Source: Balaenoptera acutorostrata | Lineage: Eukaryota; Chordata; Mammalia; Artiodactyla; Balaenopteridae | Direction of reading: 5' to 3' | Length of the DNA: 64,000 bases | Assembly: GCF_949987535.1 (NCBI RefSeq) | Contig: NC_080066.1 | Location: 129,808,335-129,872,334, forward strand | Part shown: positions 49,004 through 62,490 of the stretch, piece by piece | Layout of the letters: each line of letters starts with the position of its first letter | Numbering within the stretch: position 1 is the first letter of the stretch | Made by a program: the position numbers and the translations under genes | Notes under the pieces: model-generated | The model's input: the letters and a program-made list of their open reading frames with translations, nothing else | Database searches by the model: none | What the model was told of the DNA's origin: nothing

Positions 49004-50050
49004 AATAATTGTTCATCAAAAACACTAGAAACAATCTGTTATAAGTGAATATAAAAAATTATAAATTAAAAATGTTTCAGAATATGAAAGGAAGGCCAGA
49101 AATGTTATATTCTCTGAAGTGAGAAGCAAAAAGCCACCCTAAAAAGAATGCTTATTTAAATGAGATTACAGTAGTTCTCATATTTAATAAGGCAGTCAGG
49201 GTTGACATCAGGCAAGCAACTGACATATAACTTATTAAACAAATCAACAAAGAATTAACTACTCAGAATTTACCCTGGCAATATGAGATAGAGCTATATA
49301 TATAAAACACAGAGCAGGGGTCTGCAGAGAGAGAAGTAAAGGAGATTCTGAAGCAAGAATCTGTCGGTTTCCACAGAAGCCCAGGACAGAGAATACTCTC
49401 TTACTAGGCAGAAATATCCAGTGTGCAGAAGAGTAACCCATCCTACTGGCCTGGAGCAATGTACCTGTGCCTTATGATTATCTGATCCCCTTGGTTTAGA
49501 ATCACTTGTTTATTTAACAGCTCTCTTAAGTGTTGACTTTGTGGCCAGCCACACAGTACATGAAGAGGGTACCAGGAATAAGATGTTTAATGAGTCTGGA
49601 CAGAGAAGGAGACGAGTACTCAGACAATTTCAAAGCACTGTGATAACTCTTTGTTCACTGAGTCACTTGATGTATATTGTCTCTCCTGAGGACCTACCAA
49701 TATGGTCCTGGTTCTTGAGTCAGACGTAACTTCTACCACAAATTAATAGAGCAGTATTCTAGTTAATCAGTAAGTCCCCTGTGAATCTGTTAGCATGTCA
49801 GCCTCCCTGCAGGCAAATATATCCAATTTAATTTTTGCATATGCAAGGTCCCAGGCCCCAAACCCATGAAGACTCCATCCCATTAGGTTCTGCCTGAAGC
49901 AGCCAAATGATATCTCTTTGACAACTCTTAGATGCAAGAAAAGCCATTCATCAGCAACACTTAGCCCTCATGTGACAAGATTTCTATTACCCAGTAACAT
50001 CTTCCTAAGTCACTTCCATTATAAATGCACATGGACTTTCAGCTGACTCT
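49004..50050. other. Unassigned noncoding stretch
   Basis: No gene or clear repeat recognised. Short open frames only. Confidence 0.4.
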
Positions 50051-50053
50051 GTA

Positions 50054-50235
50054 CCAGTGATCCTCCAACTTTAGTGAGTATAGGAATCATCTCTAGAGAT
50101 TATCTTAAACGCAGAATCCTGGGCCCCATCCTAAGAGAGGCCAGAAAGTCTGGGAGAGGGCACAGAAATATGCTTTTTTTTCCTTCCAAACACTCCAGGT
50201 GATTCTGCTGTGACTTTAAGAAACATTCTTCAATG
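50054..50235 (+). mobile_element. MER5A-like DNA transposon
   Basis: 'ccagtgatcctccaacttta', 'ataggaatcatctctagaga', 'gcagaatcctgggccccatc' and 'ccaggtgattctgctgtgac' follow MER5A (hAT-Charlie) order over nearly its full length. Confidence 0.75.
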
Positions 50236-52289
50236 TAAACACTAAAAATGGTGTCCATAAATGAGGCATATGCATTAATGTGGAAGTATCAAGTGATTTT
50301 CATAATCTGATTTTTAATAGTAATTACAGACTTTTACTATTACAGTCTTAAAATTCAGTTCAGACATTGCTCTGTCCCAGACACTAGCTCCTATTCCCTG
50401 CCTCTGCCCCTGCAACAGCGAGGAACATCTGATCTGCTCTGCCACTCTGCCTCTGAAGTCACGCTCTTAACTCTTCCCGGAAGCCTCTCCCAAACAATCC
50501 AAACTCACAGCAGCTTTTTTTTATCCTGCTTATCTCTGGCCCTTGGTGTACTTACGTAGATTATTCCGCATACTACATGTTTGAATAAGTGTTGTTTTTT
50601 TATTGTTGTATCCGGTCTGGATGTTAGGGATGGAAATAGCATACAAAATTATTTGATGATTTTTCAATCCAAGTGAAGGGCACAAAAAGAAGTGAATCTA
50701 CTCTCCCTCTGACACTGGGCTGGAATGCATCCCCATGAGCGCCTCACCAATGTTTCTCCTTCTAAACTAACTGCATCCTGTTCACATCAGGTACACATTT
50801 GGTCTACTCATGAGCAAGTTTAACGCTACAAAGGCACTCTATGTGACTGGAAGTAGTAGAGAAACATGTAAAGCTACCAGATCTAAAAATTGTAGCTACA
50901 GTGCTAGTATTCTTATTAGAAATGGTAGGAAACCTCAGAGTATCTAGGTAGAGCATATGAATATAGCAAAACATTGAGGAAGAATTTAGACTGTTGCCTC
51001 AGAAGTGGTAGAATGAAGACAAAGCTGATGCCAGAGACGTTAAATATTCTACCTTTTAGAGAAATCTGCAGAAAACCGAGAGCCAGATCCCCCTTCCACG
51101 GCTACTAAGAGCAAGAAAAACCAGTCCTGAAACCCCCAGGGCTCACTCCAATCCCCAGACCCTCTCCCCCACCCAACCTGAGAGGCAACCCACTAAGGGG
51201 AGGAGGGAAATGGAGAACAGTAAGTGTTCTGTCTAGTGAGGAACCTCCAGCTTTCAAACAACACACGTGTTAACTGACATCCTCATTGCCCTTTGTAGGC
51301 TGCATGGTACTTGATGGCCCAGCTGAGGACATTTCCAGGCACTGTACAAAGATGTCGCCCAAGAGTCAACAGTTCAATTTCAACAGTTTCCATCTTTGCC
51401 AATATAGCATGGCAATGACTGAATGTTAACTCCCATAGCCTGAAATACAACTTTCTTTTACATAGATGTTATAAACCTGTGACTGAGTCAAATATTTAAG
51501 TTATTTTTACACTTCATCAATTCATTCTTTTAAAACCCTGTCCTTATAGGCTTTAGTCCAGAGAATCAAAATACCCTACTTGTTTAGTAAATGAATTACA
51601 GGTCTGGTGCCACCAAGGTTAACACTCTACTGAGAAGCACAGCCACCAGAGGGCACCCCTCTCCCCAGATATGCCAGCAGAGAGATTCTTGAGGTTGACG
51701 CAATGTTAACTCTCAAGTGAACTGGAAAAAGAATCTGATGCTTTTAGTATTGCCCAGAAGTAATGCAAGAGAGGAATAGAAATGAAGCCCCATATTTCTG
51801 CTTTGAGATATTGGATGGAAGAAAAGGATCCCAGATTTAGTAGTCTGGCGGCTCTGAATGAGCCAAATGATTCAACGATCCATTTCGTATTATCCATTAA
51901 GTACAAATGAGGCTAAGCTTTTAGACACACATTCTGTCATTGTCATCCACACATACTAAGATGAGAGCAAGACTCCATTTATTCCCAGAGCTTCTTTGGG
52001 GAAGGATGCCATGGGTGATGCGATATTCACTGACGTATCAATTCACAACTGGTTGTGATTGTCACAGAGATGTAAAACTTCAAACAGTATAAAATAGAGA
52101 TAGATCTCTGCCATAAAATACAGAGGATAATCAGTCATCTGAGTGTCTCGCCTTCTTCGTTTCAGTAACTCAGTATGCGGACGTGTCTAAACTGCATTCC
52201 ATTTCCATCCAGACCACAATCTGGACCATGTTAGACCAAACACTTCACCCGATGGCAGCTATAATATAAGGGCCAACTGCATCAAACTT
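50236..52289. other. Mostly unassigned noncoding stretch
   Basis: 50,340-50,620 has weak L2-like 3' features ('cggaagcctctcccaaacaa', 'tatctctggcccttggtgta'). Elsewhere I see no repeat or gene. Confidence 0.4.
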
Positions 52290-52485
52290 TGAAACATTTA
52301 GACTGGGTTCACGGCCTTGCTTTATCACTTACCAGCTGGGTGGCCTCAAGCCCATAGTTTAAAAACTCTCAGAGCCTCAGATTCCTCACTTATGCAATTC
52401 AGACGATACTTTAACTATGTGGATCATTAGCGCTTTAAGTCAGAAAATATTTGCAGAAACACCTAGCAGAGATGTTCCTGAGCAC
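52290..52485 (+). mobile_element. MIR SINE
   Basis: 'gccttgctttatcacttacc', 'agctgggtggcctcaagccc' and 'cagagcctcagattcctcac' match the sense MIR core. Confidence 0.8.
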
Positions 52486-55139
52486 AGAAGCCCAGTAATG
52501 AATCTCGCCTAAATCTATGAATAAGGGTGTCTTTCTAAGTTATCTTCCATGACACTCATTCTTTTTCCTTCTCTCCTACCTGTTGTAGATGTGACAAAGT
52601 TTCCAAGTACAGATGAAGTGACCCTCGTCAAGCAATAAAGAAACAAATCCTTGAGCAGCTATTTCCTGTCTGACAGTTGGTATGCATATGCTTCACTGAC
52701 TTTACTGTTTAGCCATGAAACCTTCATCGTAAGTGTCATTTGGTTTTAACTCTGCAATAAGGTAATTATAGTGCTGGGCTTATTAAAAACAGACTCTATC
52801 ACAGGAGACTTTGACGGATGTTGGTTGAAGTTCTAGCTTGACAGGCAAGTGGGATGAGCAAGTGGATGGCAGGGTTAAAGACATTATATTGCAAATGCTG
52901 TTTATTTCTGTCAACTATAAACTATGCAGTAAATAACACAGCATATAAAAGAGATCCAGAAATAACATTAAGCTAAAATGGAACCATCAATTATTCTCTC
53001 TTCTTTAGCTTTCAGAAGATTTCTTTTCCCCTTCACTATTGGTACTTTTTTTCCTTATTCGTTAATTGCTTTTTTCCATGACTTCCCTGTTCTGCTCCAG
53101 TGCCTATAAATCACTGTAAAAAAGATAAAATGTTACTATTATGAAACGAGTGTAAAAATGGTTTTTAAATAAATTTTCTTTTGCCATCGAGCTGACTTTC
53201 TCTAACCTTTAAGGGAGGGTTTAAAGCTTCTACTGAGAACACAGTAAACTCTTTTTGGCAGAGTGCATGTATTTTTAGCACTCACACTATTTTGGGCACT
53301 GGGCAGCGTCCAGAATTGAAGGGGTCACTTCACAGTAAGTTGTGAGCTGTAAATTTCAAATATACTATGGTAGGAAGTTCAAGGTTTTACTGTAAGGAGG
53401 AACTTTGAAACATACTCGCCTGTGGTAGTGAATCACAAAGGATTTTGGATTAGTTGGCTGCAACAGCAGGATGATAATAAATAGAGAGAATGGGAAGAAG
53501 GAGAGGAAGAAAAGAGTATGTGAAAATTTATGTCTAACCTCACTCGGTTCCCCACTGGCAGCCATGCCCACGTCCAAGCCTAAGGAAGCTGTTCCAGTTT
53601 CCCTATGCAAGGGCCCAAGGTTCATATCTAGATCAATAAATAGTTTCTGAAAATCTATCACATGTCCAGCATCATGCTAAACACCACTTTTATAAGTGAG
53701 TCATTCATTCAAACATTTTGAGTACCTAATATGTGTCACATATTGGAATCCAACTGAGAATGAGACATAAATGGCCCTTATGCTTAAGGAGTTCACATTT
53801 TATTTCTATATCTGCTCTTACAGTATTCAGAATAAATTGTAAAAACTCTTTTATTTCCTCCAGGATAATGTTAAGTGGATACACCTACTGTTGTCACTAT
53901 AGAACCTCTTTGTTACATAATCTTGATGAGCATGTTATTGTTACAGGTAAAACAATGTGGGAATAGGAAACTTCAGTTATTCTAGTTAAACACAACCATA
54001 TATGTGGGCCAAAGCAGAGGATTGAATGGGATGGAATTTAAGAAAGTTCTATAATGGGACTAATGTACATATCTTGATTCCATCAATGGGCTATAAAATT
54101 ACTGTTTAGTCAACAACTCTATGCATAATAGAAACCCCCAATACAAACACACATACAGTAAAACCCACTGAGCACAATCCTGTATTTCAGGTTCTCTAAG
54201 ATTTCAGCTTCTCATTAAAAACATTGCATAGCTGCAGGTATACAGTGGGGCAAGTGGCAATGGGCACTTTGAATAGTGGCCAAAGTTACTTGTAATTAAA
54301 GCAAAAAGGGCTACTGGTCCCTCACTGAGTTTTTCAGCCATATACAGACAATTCATCCTATGTTTAGAAAAATAATAAACAAATTCTAATAATTTCATTA
54401 GAAAATATTAAATTCCTTGCACCCCTGCAGGTAACTGGAGATCATCTAAAATGTCTTAAACAACATGATTGGGAATCACTATCTGGTTATCAAACAGTTA
54501 TGTGAATTACAAAGCTTTGGGAAATAATAATAGAAAAGAGCGTGTGTCCTTAGAGATTTTGGCTAGCACAAAGTACCATGGGAATAATTAGAAAGTATTT
54601 GAAACCACTATCCATTATCACAATTCAATAGGCATAAGGCATAAGAACAGAAAACCTGAGGTGCCTAGATAACATGATTAAATCTCATTGACAAAGGACC
54701 GCAAAGAAATGCCCACTATACCAGGCCAGCCCAAAGACCTGCCACCATTTCTTTAACTCTCTGAGCACTAAAATTGTCTAAAACCATCAAATAAAATTTT
54801 GATAACTTCATTTAAACACTCTCCTGTAAGGAAAGTGAGCATAATTATAAAGCAGATGTTTCTGTTCATAAAAGTAAGGCATAGGAAAGTTCATGGCATT
54901 TAAGATACAGGCAGCAGTCACCAAGTCCTCTTCAGTCTTGGGGGTTTCTTACAGCTATTGCTTCTCCAGAACGGATACATTTGCTGCTTGTTCATTCTGC
55001 CCCTTTTTCAGCAGCATATTTTCGCATATGTGTTTCTCCTACATCTTAGGATGTAAATGTATTTTTGACACATATTGGTGATGTGAAAGAACACGTGGAC
55101 AGTCAAAATCAGAAAGACTCAAATAATGATATCACTGTG
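52486..55139. other. Mostly unassigned noncoding stretch
   Basis: 53,690-53,830 resembles a short L2 3' piece ('cattcattcaaacattttga', 'ttaaggagttcacatttta'). No gene recognised. Confidence 0.4.
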
Positions 55140-55320
55140 TGTTATTTATTCATGATGCTTTGGTTTCCTCATCTATAAAATGAGGATGGCGTTGGTGTCT
55201 TCTGCTTAGGCATGTTATAAGGAGTAAATGAGGCCATCAATGTCAAGGGCTTGGTATTGTGCCTGATGGCGGTTGCTAAAATTACTATTTACTATAAGTG
55301 CTGTTGATATATTGATAACA
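55140..55320 (+). mobile_element. MIR fragment
   Basis: 'ggtttcctcatctataaaat', 'ataaggagtaaatgaggcca' and 'ttggtattgtgcctgatgg' match the 3' half of MIR. Confidence 0.75.
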
Positions 55321-56194
55321 TCTTTACCAATAGCACAACTGATATGTATATATGTGTGTATATATATTATCTATATAGAGAGAGAGACAATCAGAGACAG
55401 AGAGAATTTATGCAGAATGGGTAGGAAAGGGGGCTGAAAGATAGTGAATTTTAGAAATAACCAAAGACTGTCTTTCACACCCAAAGTGATTTCAGAATTT
55501 CTAAACAATAACTCTATATTCTTCCAAGTCTCCAATGTATAGAATTCCACCCATGTACCCCAGGGCTCCCCTGGCAGCCTCTTACATCTCCACCGGCCAA
55601 TCTAGTTATCTTTCAAGATCTTGGTTCCTACAGTGTCTGGGCATACTTCCATGACAGCACTTTGCACATGATGCTGAAATGATTTCTTCCCACAGAAATC
55701 TCCCCCACCTAACTGTCCACTCCTGAGAACTGACCCCATCCATCTCTGAGTCCTACAGTCCTAACACAGCCCCTTGCTCCAAATTTGAAGGAGGAGGAAA
55801 GGAAAGAGGAAAGAGAGTGGAGGAAAGGGAAAAGGAAAAATTAAGAGGAATAGAGAGAAAAGAGGCAGAATGTGCACAATCTAATCGCCATTAAACATTT
55901 CTAGGTTCTGTTCTCAGAGGCTTTTATTGATTTCAAGGGCTTCCCCTGGAATCCTTTGACTCTTTGCTCTGGTCTGAATTTTCACTCTCAGAAGACAGTG
56001 AATGCTACTGGCTCAGTAAGTGAGACCCATGAAGCAGACAAGAAAAGTGGTGAGAAAGAAAAGCCTTCATTTAAATATTTAGATATTATCCCTCTTCATA
56101 CGGCAAGAATTTAAGAAATTGTACATTCTATGCATTTTAAGATCTCTGATGATTTTTCAGGAACTCCTCTCATTGTTTACTACTTACCTTTATC
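55321..56194. other. Noncoding stretch with simple repeats
   Basis: (TA/TG)n and (GA)n runs lie at 55,341-55,390. A purine-only tract of about 80 bp (AGG/GAAA) lies at 55,786-55,865. 55,565-55,770 may be an old L2 3' piece. Confidence 0.45.
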
Positions 56195-56735
56195 AAGTTT
56201 ACTTCATTCATTCAACAAAGATTTATTGAGCACCTACAACGTGCCAAGCATTCTTCTGGGGCCTGAAGCCTGCCTTATGAAGCTTACATTCCCAAGGGCA
56301 GACAGAGACTGAAAAAGCAATAAGTAAATTACTAGGTAACGGATGGGGCCAGGAGTGGGGCAGGGGGAGGAGACAGAAGGGATGGGGGAATGAGAGTGCC
56401 TGGTTCAATTTTAAATAGGCTGGTCAGGTTAGGTGACTGGGAGGGGGGCATTTGAACAAAGTACACCGGCAGTTCTCAGGGAGTGTTCCACACAGAAGGA
56501 ACAGCCACTGCAAACAGGCTCGGCACCCGTGAGAGGCAGTGAGGAGGCCAGTGCGGACAGAGCACAGCTGCTGGCAGGAGGGAAGAAGAAGGTAGATAAG
56601 GTCAGGGAGGTCACGGGACAGAGGGGTGGCAGATCGGTGCACAGCCTTGTAGCCACTGCAAAGACTACGACTTTCCTCTGAGTCACGTGGCAATCCTTCG
56701 GAGAGTTCTCCTTGGCTTACCTTTCCCTTCCAATA
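56195..56735 (+). mobile_element. L2 LINE 3' fragment
   Basis: 'tcattcaacaaagatttatt' and 'gagcacctacaacgtgccaa' open the fragment. 'aaggaacagccactgcaaac', 'ggtcagggaggtcacgggac' and 'gcacagccttgtagccactg' follow the L2 consensus order. The open frames of 80-90 codons on both strands are by-products of this repeat. Confidence 0.75.
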
Positions 56736-58164
56736 AACAGCTTCCTAGAGTTGCCATCCTATCCCTCACTGGTCAGTTAGGGGCTTTTGCAGTTAACCTG
56801 TCTGCTCATGCTCTGTTATAGCTTTAACTACCAAGACCAAAGTCAGTTTCATATCAGATGTACTTCCCTTAGATCTGGAACCCAGGCCCCTGTCCTGGGT
56901 CCCATTTTTTTAGAGATCCCACCCCGTTCTGGCCCTCTCCTAGTGGCACCTCTCCCCCTGGGGTGAGGAGTCCAAGAGGTCAAGGGACTTGCTCACCCAG
57001 ATCCGCTTCCCTCTTTCTAGACCACAGTCCAATGCCCAGGAACTTTCTACCCAAACAGGAGCCTCTCATGCCCAGGGCCTGTGCAGCCCTCTTCTCCTGG
57101 TCCACCTTCCCTAAGCCAGGCCACGATCCCCCAGTGTGCAAACCCCCAGGCCAAGGATGGCCAAGAGCTGCTGCTTGCAGGGGGACAGAGCTTGGTCTTT
57201 CAGGCTGGGGCAGGGGCACCACGTGCCCTGATTGGAGGCCCCCTGAGGTGTGGGTGGAGCCAGAGGGAGTGGGCTGGGGCCACTCATACTCCAGCCCTAT
57301 TCACACTCCAGCCCCCGCCCTTCAAGTGTCCAGTGTTCTAGGTGTCAAAGCCTTTCAAATGATCAACCGGAATACTCAAACTGTCCTGCCAAAAGTTAAA
57401 AATGAAAACTCTCCTCTCCACCTGGTTCTAACTGCAACAAGAAGCTGCTTCCCCTGCAGTTCTACTTTCCCTGCTCCCCTGGCTTATTTACTTTATCGAG
57501 ATGGATTTCCAGATCAGCCAGAGATATGGATTCCCACTGTTACCTGAGCACATCTCTCCCAGGTCTCCTTGTTCCCAGGCTGCCAGTTTCCTATGAGATA
57601 AGAGTCAGCCGATCACCCCTGAGGCTGTCTTTTCAGCTACAGGTCATCAGACACACCATGGAAATTGATTATTCTACTCACTTCAGTTGAGAGGCAATAG
57701 CTGTCCATTAAAATGGCTCTCGGCAGCAGCAATCACTTTTTAAAGGGACTAAGCACTTAGGAACAATTTTAACTTGAATATAAGGTATTTTCAACAGTTA
57801 AATAGTAGCTTTCTCCATAAGAGTACATTTTTTAGAAGTGCTTTCAAATCTATTATCTCCTTTTATTATCTTAACATCTCTGTGAAGCAGGTAAAGTAGG
57901 TGAAGGAACAGAATTCCAGAGAGAATGAAGGATTAGACCATGACCACTTCCAAAGGGAGTATTCCCATGAAGTCTAAATCTTGGTCGGGACCTGACCCCA
58001 ATACCATTTTTAATATACCATGCAAATCCTTCTGAATCCCCTCCTCCCTCTCCAGACATCCTCAATTTAGTTGGCCATTTCCAAGTCTCATGTGACACAT
58101 CTTACCTTCTGCATCTGCCACATCAGAATGAAATCAATGTTAGACGCCATGTATCTTCCAGTGA
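56736..58164. other. GC-rich unassigned stretch
   Basis: A 194-codon open frame (56,963-57,547, +) is the longest non-repeat frame in the right half. It is Pro-rich with no domain or signal I recognise, it starts at an arbitrary ATG, and overlapping frames of 80-86 codons exist. I do not call it a gene. 57,650-57,740 looks single-copy. Confidence 0.4.
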
Positions 58165-59240
58165 AACTTCGTGCCTTTTCATTTACTCAACTAATGCTTA
58201 CTGGGTGCCTATTCTGTTCCAGGCACCGTGTCTGGGGAACTCAAAATAGTCAACATCCCTACTCTCATGGAGCTTACATTCTAGAACAGGAGAACGGTTG
58301 ATAAACTAGAAAACACCTAAATGAGCAAGAAGGCTCTACCTGCCACGCACCTATGCCTCTGCACCCACTGTTCTCACCCCTGCCACTCACAAGCTCCCTC
58401 CTGTAAGCACCTGTGACTTGGCAGCCGAGGCTTTCTCTGCCTTGCCCGGCCCTCATTCAGGACAGGCCCAAAGTGCTGGGGGCTTGATAGCCTCAGCAAC
58501 AGCTCTGGGCCAAGAACAGATTAGAGTTAGTGGGTAAATACTCCAGCTTCCTCCCTCTCAGGGGGCGACAGCTTTGAAGCATGTACTGCTATACTCTAAC
58601 CCAGCTTCCCCAGGGGCAATGAGCCCCAAATGCCCACAGCCGGCACCTGCTCGGTAACATACGCTGCATCGGCTTCTTTTGCTTCCCATCCTTACCTCCA
58701 CACTCCCCCACCTGTACCTCCTGGGATCACCTCCTAGAAAAATGACTTAAACTCAAGTCTTTGTCCGGGGGCACTTCAGAGAGTGATGAATGCAATGAGG
58801 AGGAGAAGTCAGTGTGAGACAGAGACTGAGGGAAGAAGAGACGATATTACGTTGGGTGTTTAGGGAAGACTAAGGAATGAGGGGATGCCGAGCTGAGGTG
58901 ATAGCTGAGCTGAGACTGGAACGAGTCGAAGGAACCTGCCCTGGAACATGAGGGCCTAAGGGGTCTCTCCAAGGACAGAGACAAGCAGGTGGGAAGACCC
59001 TGGGGCTGGACGGAGCTCAGTGGGCTTGAAGGACACCCCAGGCCAGAGTGGCTGGAGCAGATGAGCTCAGAGAAGTGAGAAGAAGCTGGTCCCAGAGCCC
59101 CTTGGGGCCATGGGAAGGGTTTTTCTGAATTTCACGCTAAGCACGATGGGAAGCTGCTAAACAGCCGAGCCACAGACATGATCCAATCCATTTTTTTTAA
59201 AGGTCATTCTGGCTGCTGTTAGACCCTGTGGCCCCCTGTA
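58165..59240 (+). mobile_element. L2 LINE fragment, interrupted
   Basis: 58,165-58,320 ('taatgcttactgggtgccta', 'catggagcttacattctaga') and 58,780-59,225 ('ccctgccctggaacatgagg'-like core; 'cacgatgggaagctgctaaa'; 'ggtcattctggctgctgtta') are consecutive parts of L2. About 450 bp between them do not fit L2 and may be another old insertion ending near 58,765. Confidence 0.65.
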
Positions 59241-59372
59241 GATCCCACTACCACACAGCACATATAACCAGCCCCCTGAGATGGCTGAATTAGACAGCAT
59301 ATGAAGTGCAGTTAGAGTGAATTTCAACAACAACAACAAAAAAGATAATGATTCAAGAATTTTCCTCTGGTT

Positions 59373-60021
59373 GTTGCCATATGATCTAGCAATTCCACTC
59401 CCGGGCATATATCCAGACAAAACTATAATTCAAAAACATACATGCACCTTTATGTTCATGGCAGCACTATTCACAATAGCCAAGACATGGAAACAACCTA
59501 AGTGTCCATTGACAGATGAATAGATAAAGAAAATGTGGTACATATATACAATGGAATACTACTCAGCCATAAAAAAGAACAAAATAATGCCATTTGCAGC
59601 AATATGGATGCAACTAGAGATTATCATACTAAGTGAAGTCAGTGAAAAAGAGAAAAACAAATACCATATGATTTCACTTATATGTGGAATCTGAAATATG
59701 ACACAAATGAACTTATCTACAAAACAGAAACAGATTCACAGACATAGAGAACAGACTTGTGGTTGCAAAGGAGGAGGGGGACTGGGGGAGGGAAGGATTG
59801 AGAGCTTGGGATTAGCAGATGCAAACTATTATATATAGAATGGATAAAAAACAAGGTCCTACTTATAGCACAGGGAACTATATTCAATATCCTGTGATAA
59901 ACCATAATGGAAAAGAATATGAAAAAGAATATATACATATATAACTGAATCACTTAGCTGTACAGCAGAAATTAACACAACATTGTAAGTCAACTATACG
60001 TCAATAAAATTTTTTTAAAAA
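59373..60021 (+). mobile_element. 5'-truncated LINE-1: ORF2 C-terminus and 3'UTR
   Basis: It begins in the ORF2 C-terminal region ('atatgatctagcaattccac') and contains a stop where copy A reads on (TAG at 59,521-59,523). It runs through the 3'UTR to 'caactatacgtcaataaaa' and an A-rich tail. Perfect 18-bp target-site duplication 'aagaattttcctctggtt' (59,355-59,372; 60,022-60,039). Confidence 0.96.
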
Positions 60022-60039
60022 AAGAATTTTCCTCTGGTT

Positions 60040-61495
60040 AACAGAGAACTTCCCAAATCCGTAGCCCCACACGCCCCACGTCAGGAATGCATTCTTCAAG
60101 TTCTTTGTGAAGAAAGTCATGGGAAGTACAACTGGCACAATATCACTCCCAAATATGTCTCAAGTAGCCATGTGATCAAGAGTTCTGCCTCTCGAACCTA
60201 AAAGTTCAGAGAATTCAGTCACTTTCCTGATAACCATTCTGAATTAAAAAGAAAAGATGTCTTTTGCTAATAAGAGAACAATGAAGGTCAATTTATCTGA
60301 CCATCTGGCCCCTGATTTCAAAAATCCCTGCTTTTAAGTACTCCCAGCTCTTAATGGTGCTGTACTAATGCATAAGCCTCCTGATAGGAACTCCTCGGCC
60401 ATTTTGTTATTTAATGTGGATGCTGTAAAAGCAAAGGTTAGAATCTTGCAAAGTTTAGGGCCAAAAAGATGAGGCTAGTTAGGCTGATGCTTGACAAGCA
60501 GTCAGAATAAATTAGTTTCCCGTCTCTGAAATGTTCCTTTGTCAGCTTCGCAGGAGTCAGTAACTACTTGAGCTCAGCAAATGCTGCCAAGAGCAGAATA
60601 TCAGATGAGATGCAGAGAAGCTTACTTCAAAATCACTGCTTAGAGCCAAAGCATCTTAATGCCTGTTCACACAGTGCCCGTGAGCCCATCACCCTATCAC
60701 CCTGCCCGCAAAGGGGGGGTTCCACGTTCTCCACGGTTCCCAGGAGTTATTTACTGGGAGGCAGATTATTTTGTGGGAGAATGTGTTTCTAAACGCCTTA
60801 ATCCATGCACTCTCTCAAAGAATTATATAGGGAAAACGTTTCTAGAAATTAAGCAAAAGAAAGCAATTGCCCACACTTTTTTAAAGCGAGAGTTTTGTTT
60901 AAAAGAATTAAAAATAGTTTTATTCACTTTTCATTCTGGATATTTTTAGGAAATTTCATATCACAAAAGAACCACTCTTTGGTTGAAATATTTTTTGCAG
61001 TTTCAGCTCTCACAGCCTTATCCTCTGCAATTTGAGTGTGGTGTCACTGGATAGTAATGGAAAGTCACTCATACCCAAGATCTAAATAGAGCTTATGTTT
61101 TGCTGGAGAGACAAGATAGCAGGTCTCTACTCCGTGTTCAGGAATGAGCATTTAACCAGCACAGGAATAAGGGAAACCTACTGTAAACGCTACTGTAGTC
61201 AAAGTCATTGTTGGAGGACAGAGGCGGTGCTTTTTAATTGATTCTCATCTCATACTAGCAAAACAGGAAGTTAAATTTCTATTTTGAACTTCTGCTTTGT
61301 GTTTTCAGTTGCATCGCTTTTTTAATTCTTGAAGTAATTATCTATTTTGCAATATTTATGTAAATAACCATTCAAGCTTGTCAAACATGTTTGTGGAATA
61401 AGCCCCAGTGAAATCACTCTTTTTAAGTTACATATGTGAATAAAGTAGAAAAATAGAGCAAGAATTGCTATATTATTAATATGTGTAAGTATAGT
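60040..61495. other. Single-copy-looking noncoding stretch
   Basis: No repeats are recognised, which is unusual here. 60,240-60,560 is compositionally even and repeat-free, so it is a candidate conserved noncoding element, but this is unproven. Two overlapping small open frames (60,568-60,949, +) are unconvincing. Confidence 0.4.
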
Positions 61496-62130
61496 CAACA
61501 CAATACGTGAGATTCATTCATTCCATCATTCATTCAACAAATTTTCTGGGGGGCCTATTCTGTACCAGGCCTTGAAAAGTAGCAGTGAAGAAAACAGACA
61601 AAAACCCTTCCCCTGTTGCAGTTTATGTTCTAGTGACTACAAACAGACCAGTCAACAAGACAGACATATGTATGTTTATGCCAGAGGCAATAAATGCTAA
61701 GGAGAAAAATAAAGCTAAAATGAGAGACAGGAAAGGCCATGTGAATGGGGGAGCTATTTTAAACAGAAGGTCAGGGAAGCTTCACTGATGAGGTGACATT
61801 TGAGCAGAAACATGAAGGGGAGGAAAGAGCCATTCCTAAATCCAGGAGGAATATTCCAGGCTAAAATAATGGCAAGTGCAAAGACCCTGAGGTGAGACTA
61901 GGATTGGGGTGTATAGGGAACTACATGAAGAAAAATGTGGCTGATGCTGAATGAGCAGTGGGGAAAAACAGTAGGAAATGAGGACAGAGAGAATGTAAGC
62001 AGAGGGCTGGGCAAGATCGTGCAGGGCCTTGCAGCTGACTGTAAAGAACTATTCTTAAGTGTCTGCTATAAGCCAGGCACTGAGGACATGGCAGCAAAAA
62101 AGACAGCTAAGGTCCCTGCTATACAGAGTT
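61496..62130 (+). mobile_element. L2 LINE 3' fragment
   Basis: 'attcattcaacaaattttct', 'cagtttatgttctagtgact', 'aggtgacatttgagcagaaa', 'atggcaagtgcaaagaccct' and 'tcgtgcagggccttgcagct' are consecutive L2 landmarks. Confidence 0.85.
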
Positions 62131-62144
62131 TACTCCTAGTAGAT

Positions 62145-62150
<6 letters not shown>

Positions 62151-62207
<57 letters not shown>

Positions 62208-62215
62208 CACACACG
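62151..62215. repeat. (AC)n microsatellite, interrupted
   Basis: About 32 AC units with one AA interruption near 62,191, preceded by (ATAC)n. Confidence 0.97.
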
Positions 62216-62490
62216 CTCCACTTCCCCTCCTCACCCTTTCCTAATCCTCCAGCAACTTCATCATCTTTCCCCAGTCAGTAGAGGAAGCAAGACCATATTC
62301 TATGGGAAGTAAAATGGCTTGTCCCCCATTTTGCCCTGAGCATAGCTGACCCAGAATCTCACAGCTCATAGGGAGCCAACGTAGAGCATCAGATGTATTT
62401 TACCAGTAATGACAGCAAAACACATTTTAATGTCTAGAATTTCTATTTGTTTTAAAGCAAGAAATCATTAGCAAAATTAAAACAAACTTC

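Noticed and set aside
56963..57547. 194-codon Pro-rich open frame
   Set aside because: No domain, signal or splice context is recognisable. It lies in GC-rich DNA where stops are rare, and it overlaps other frames.
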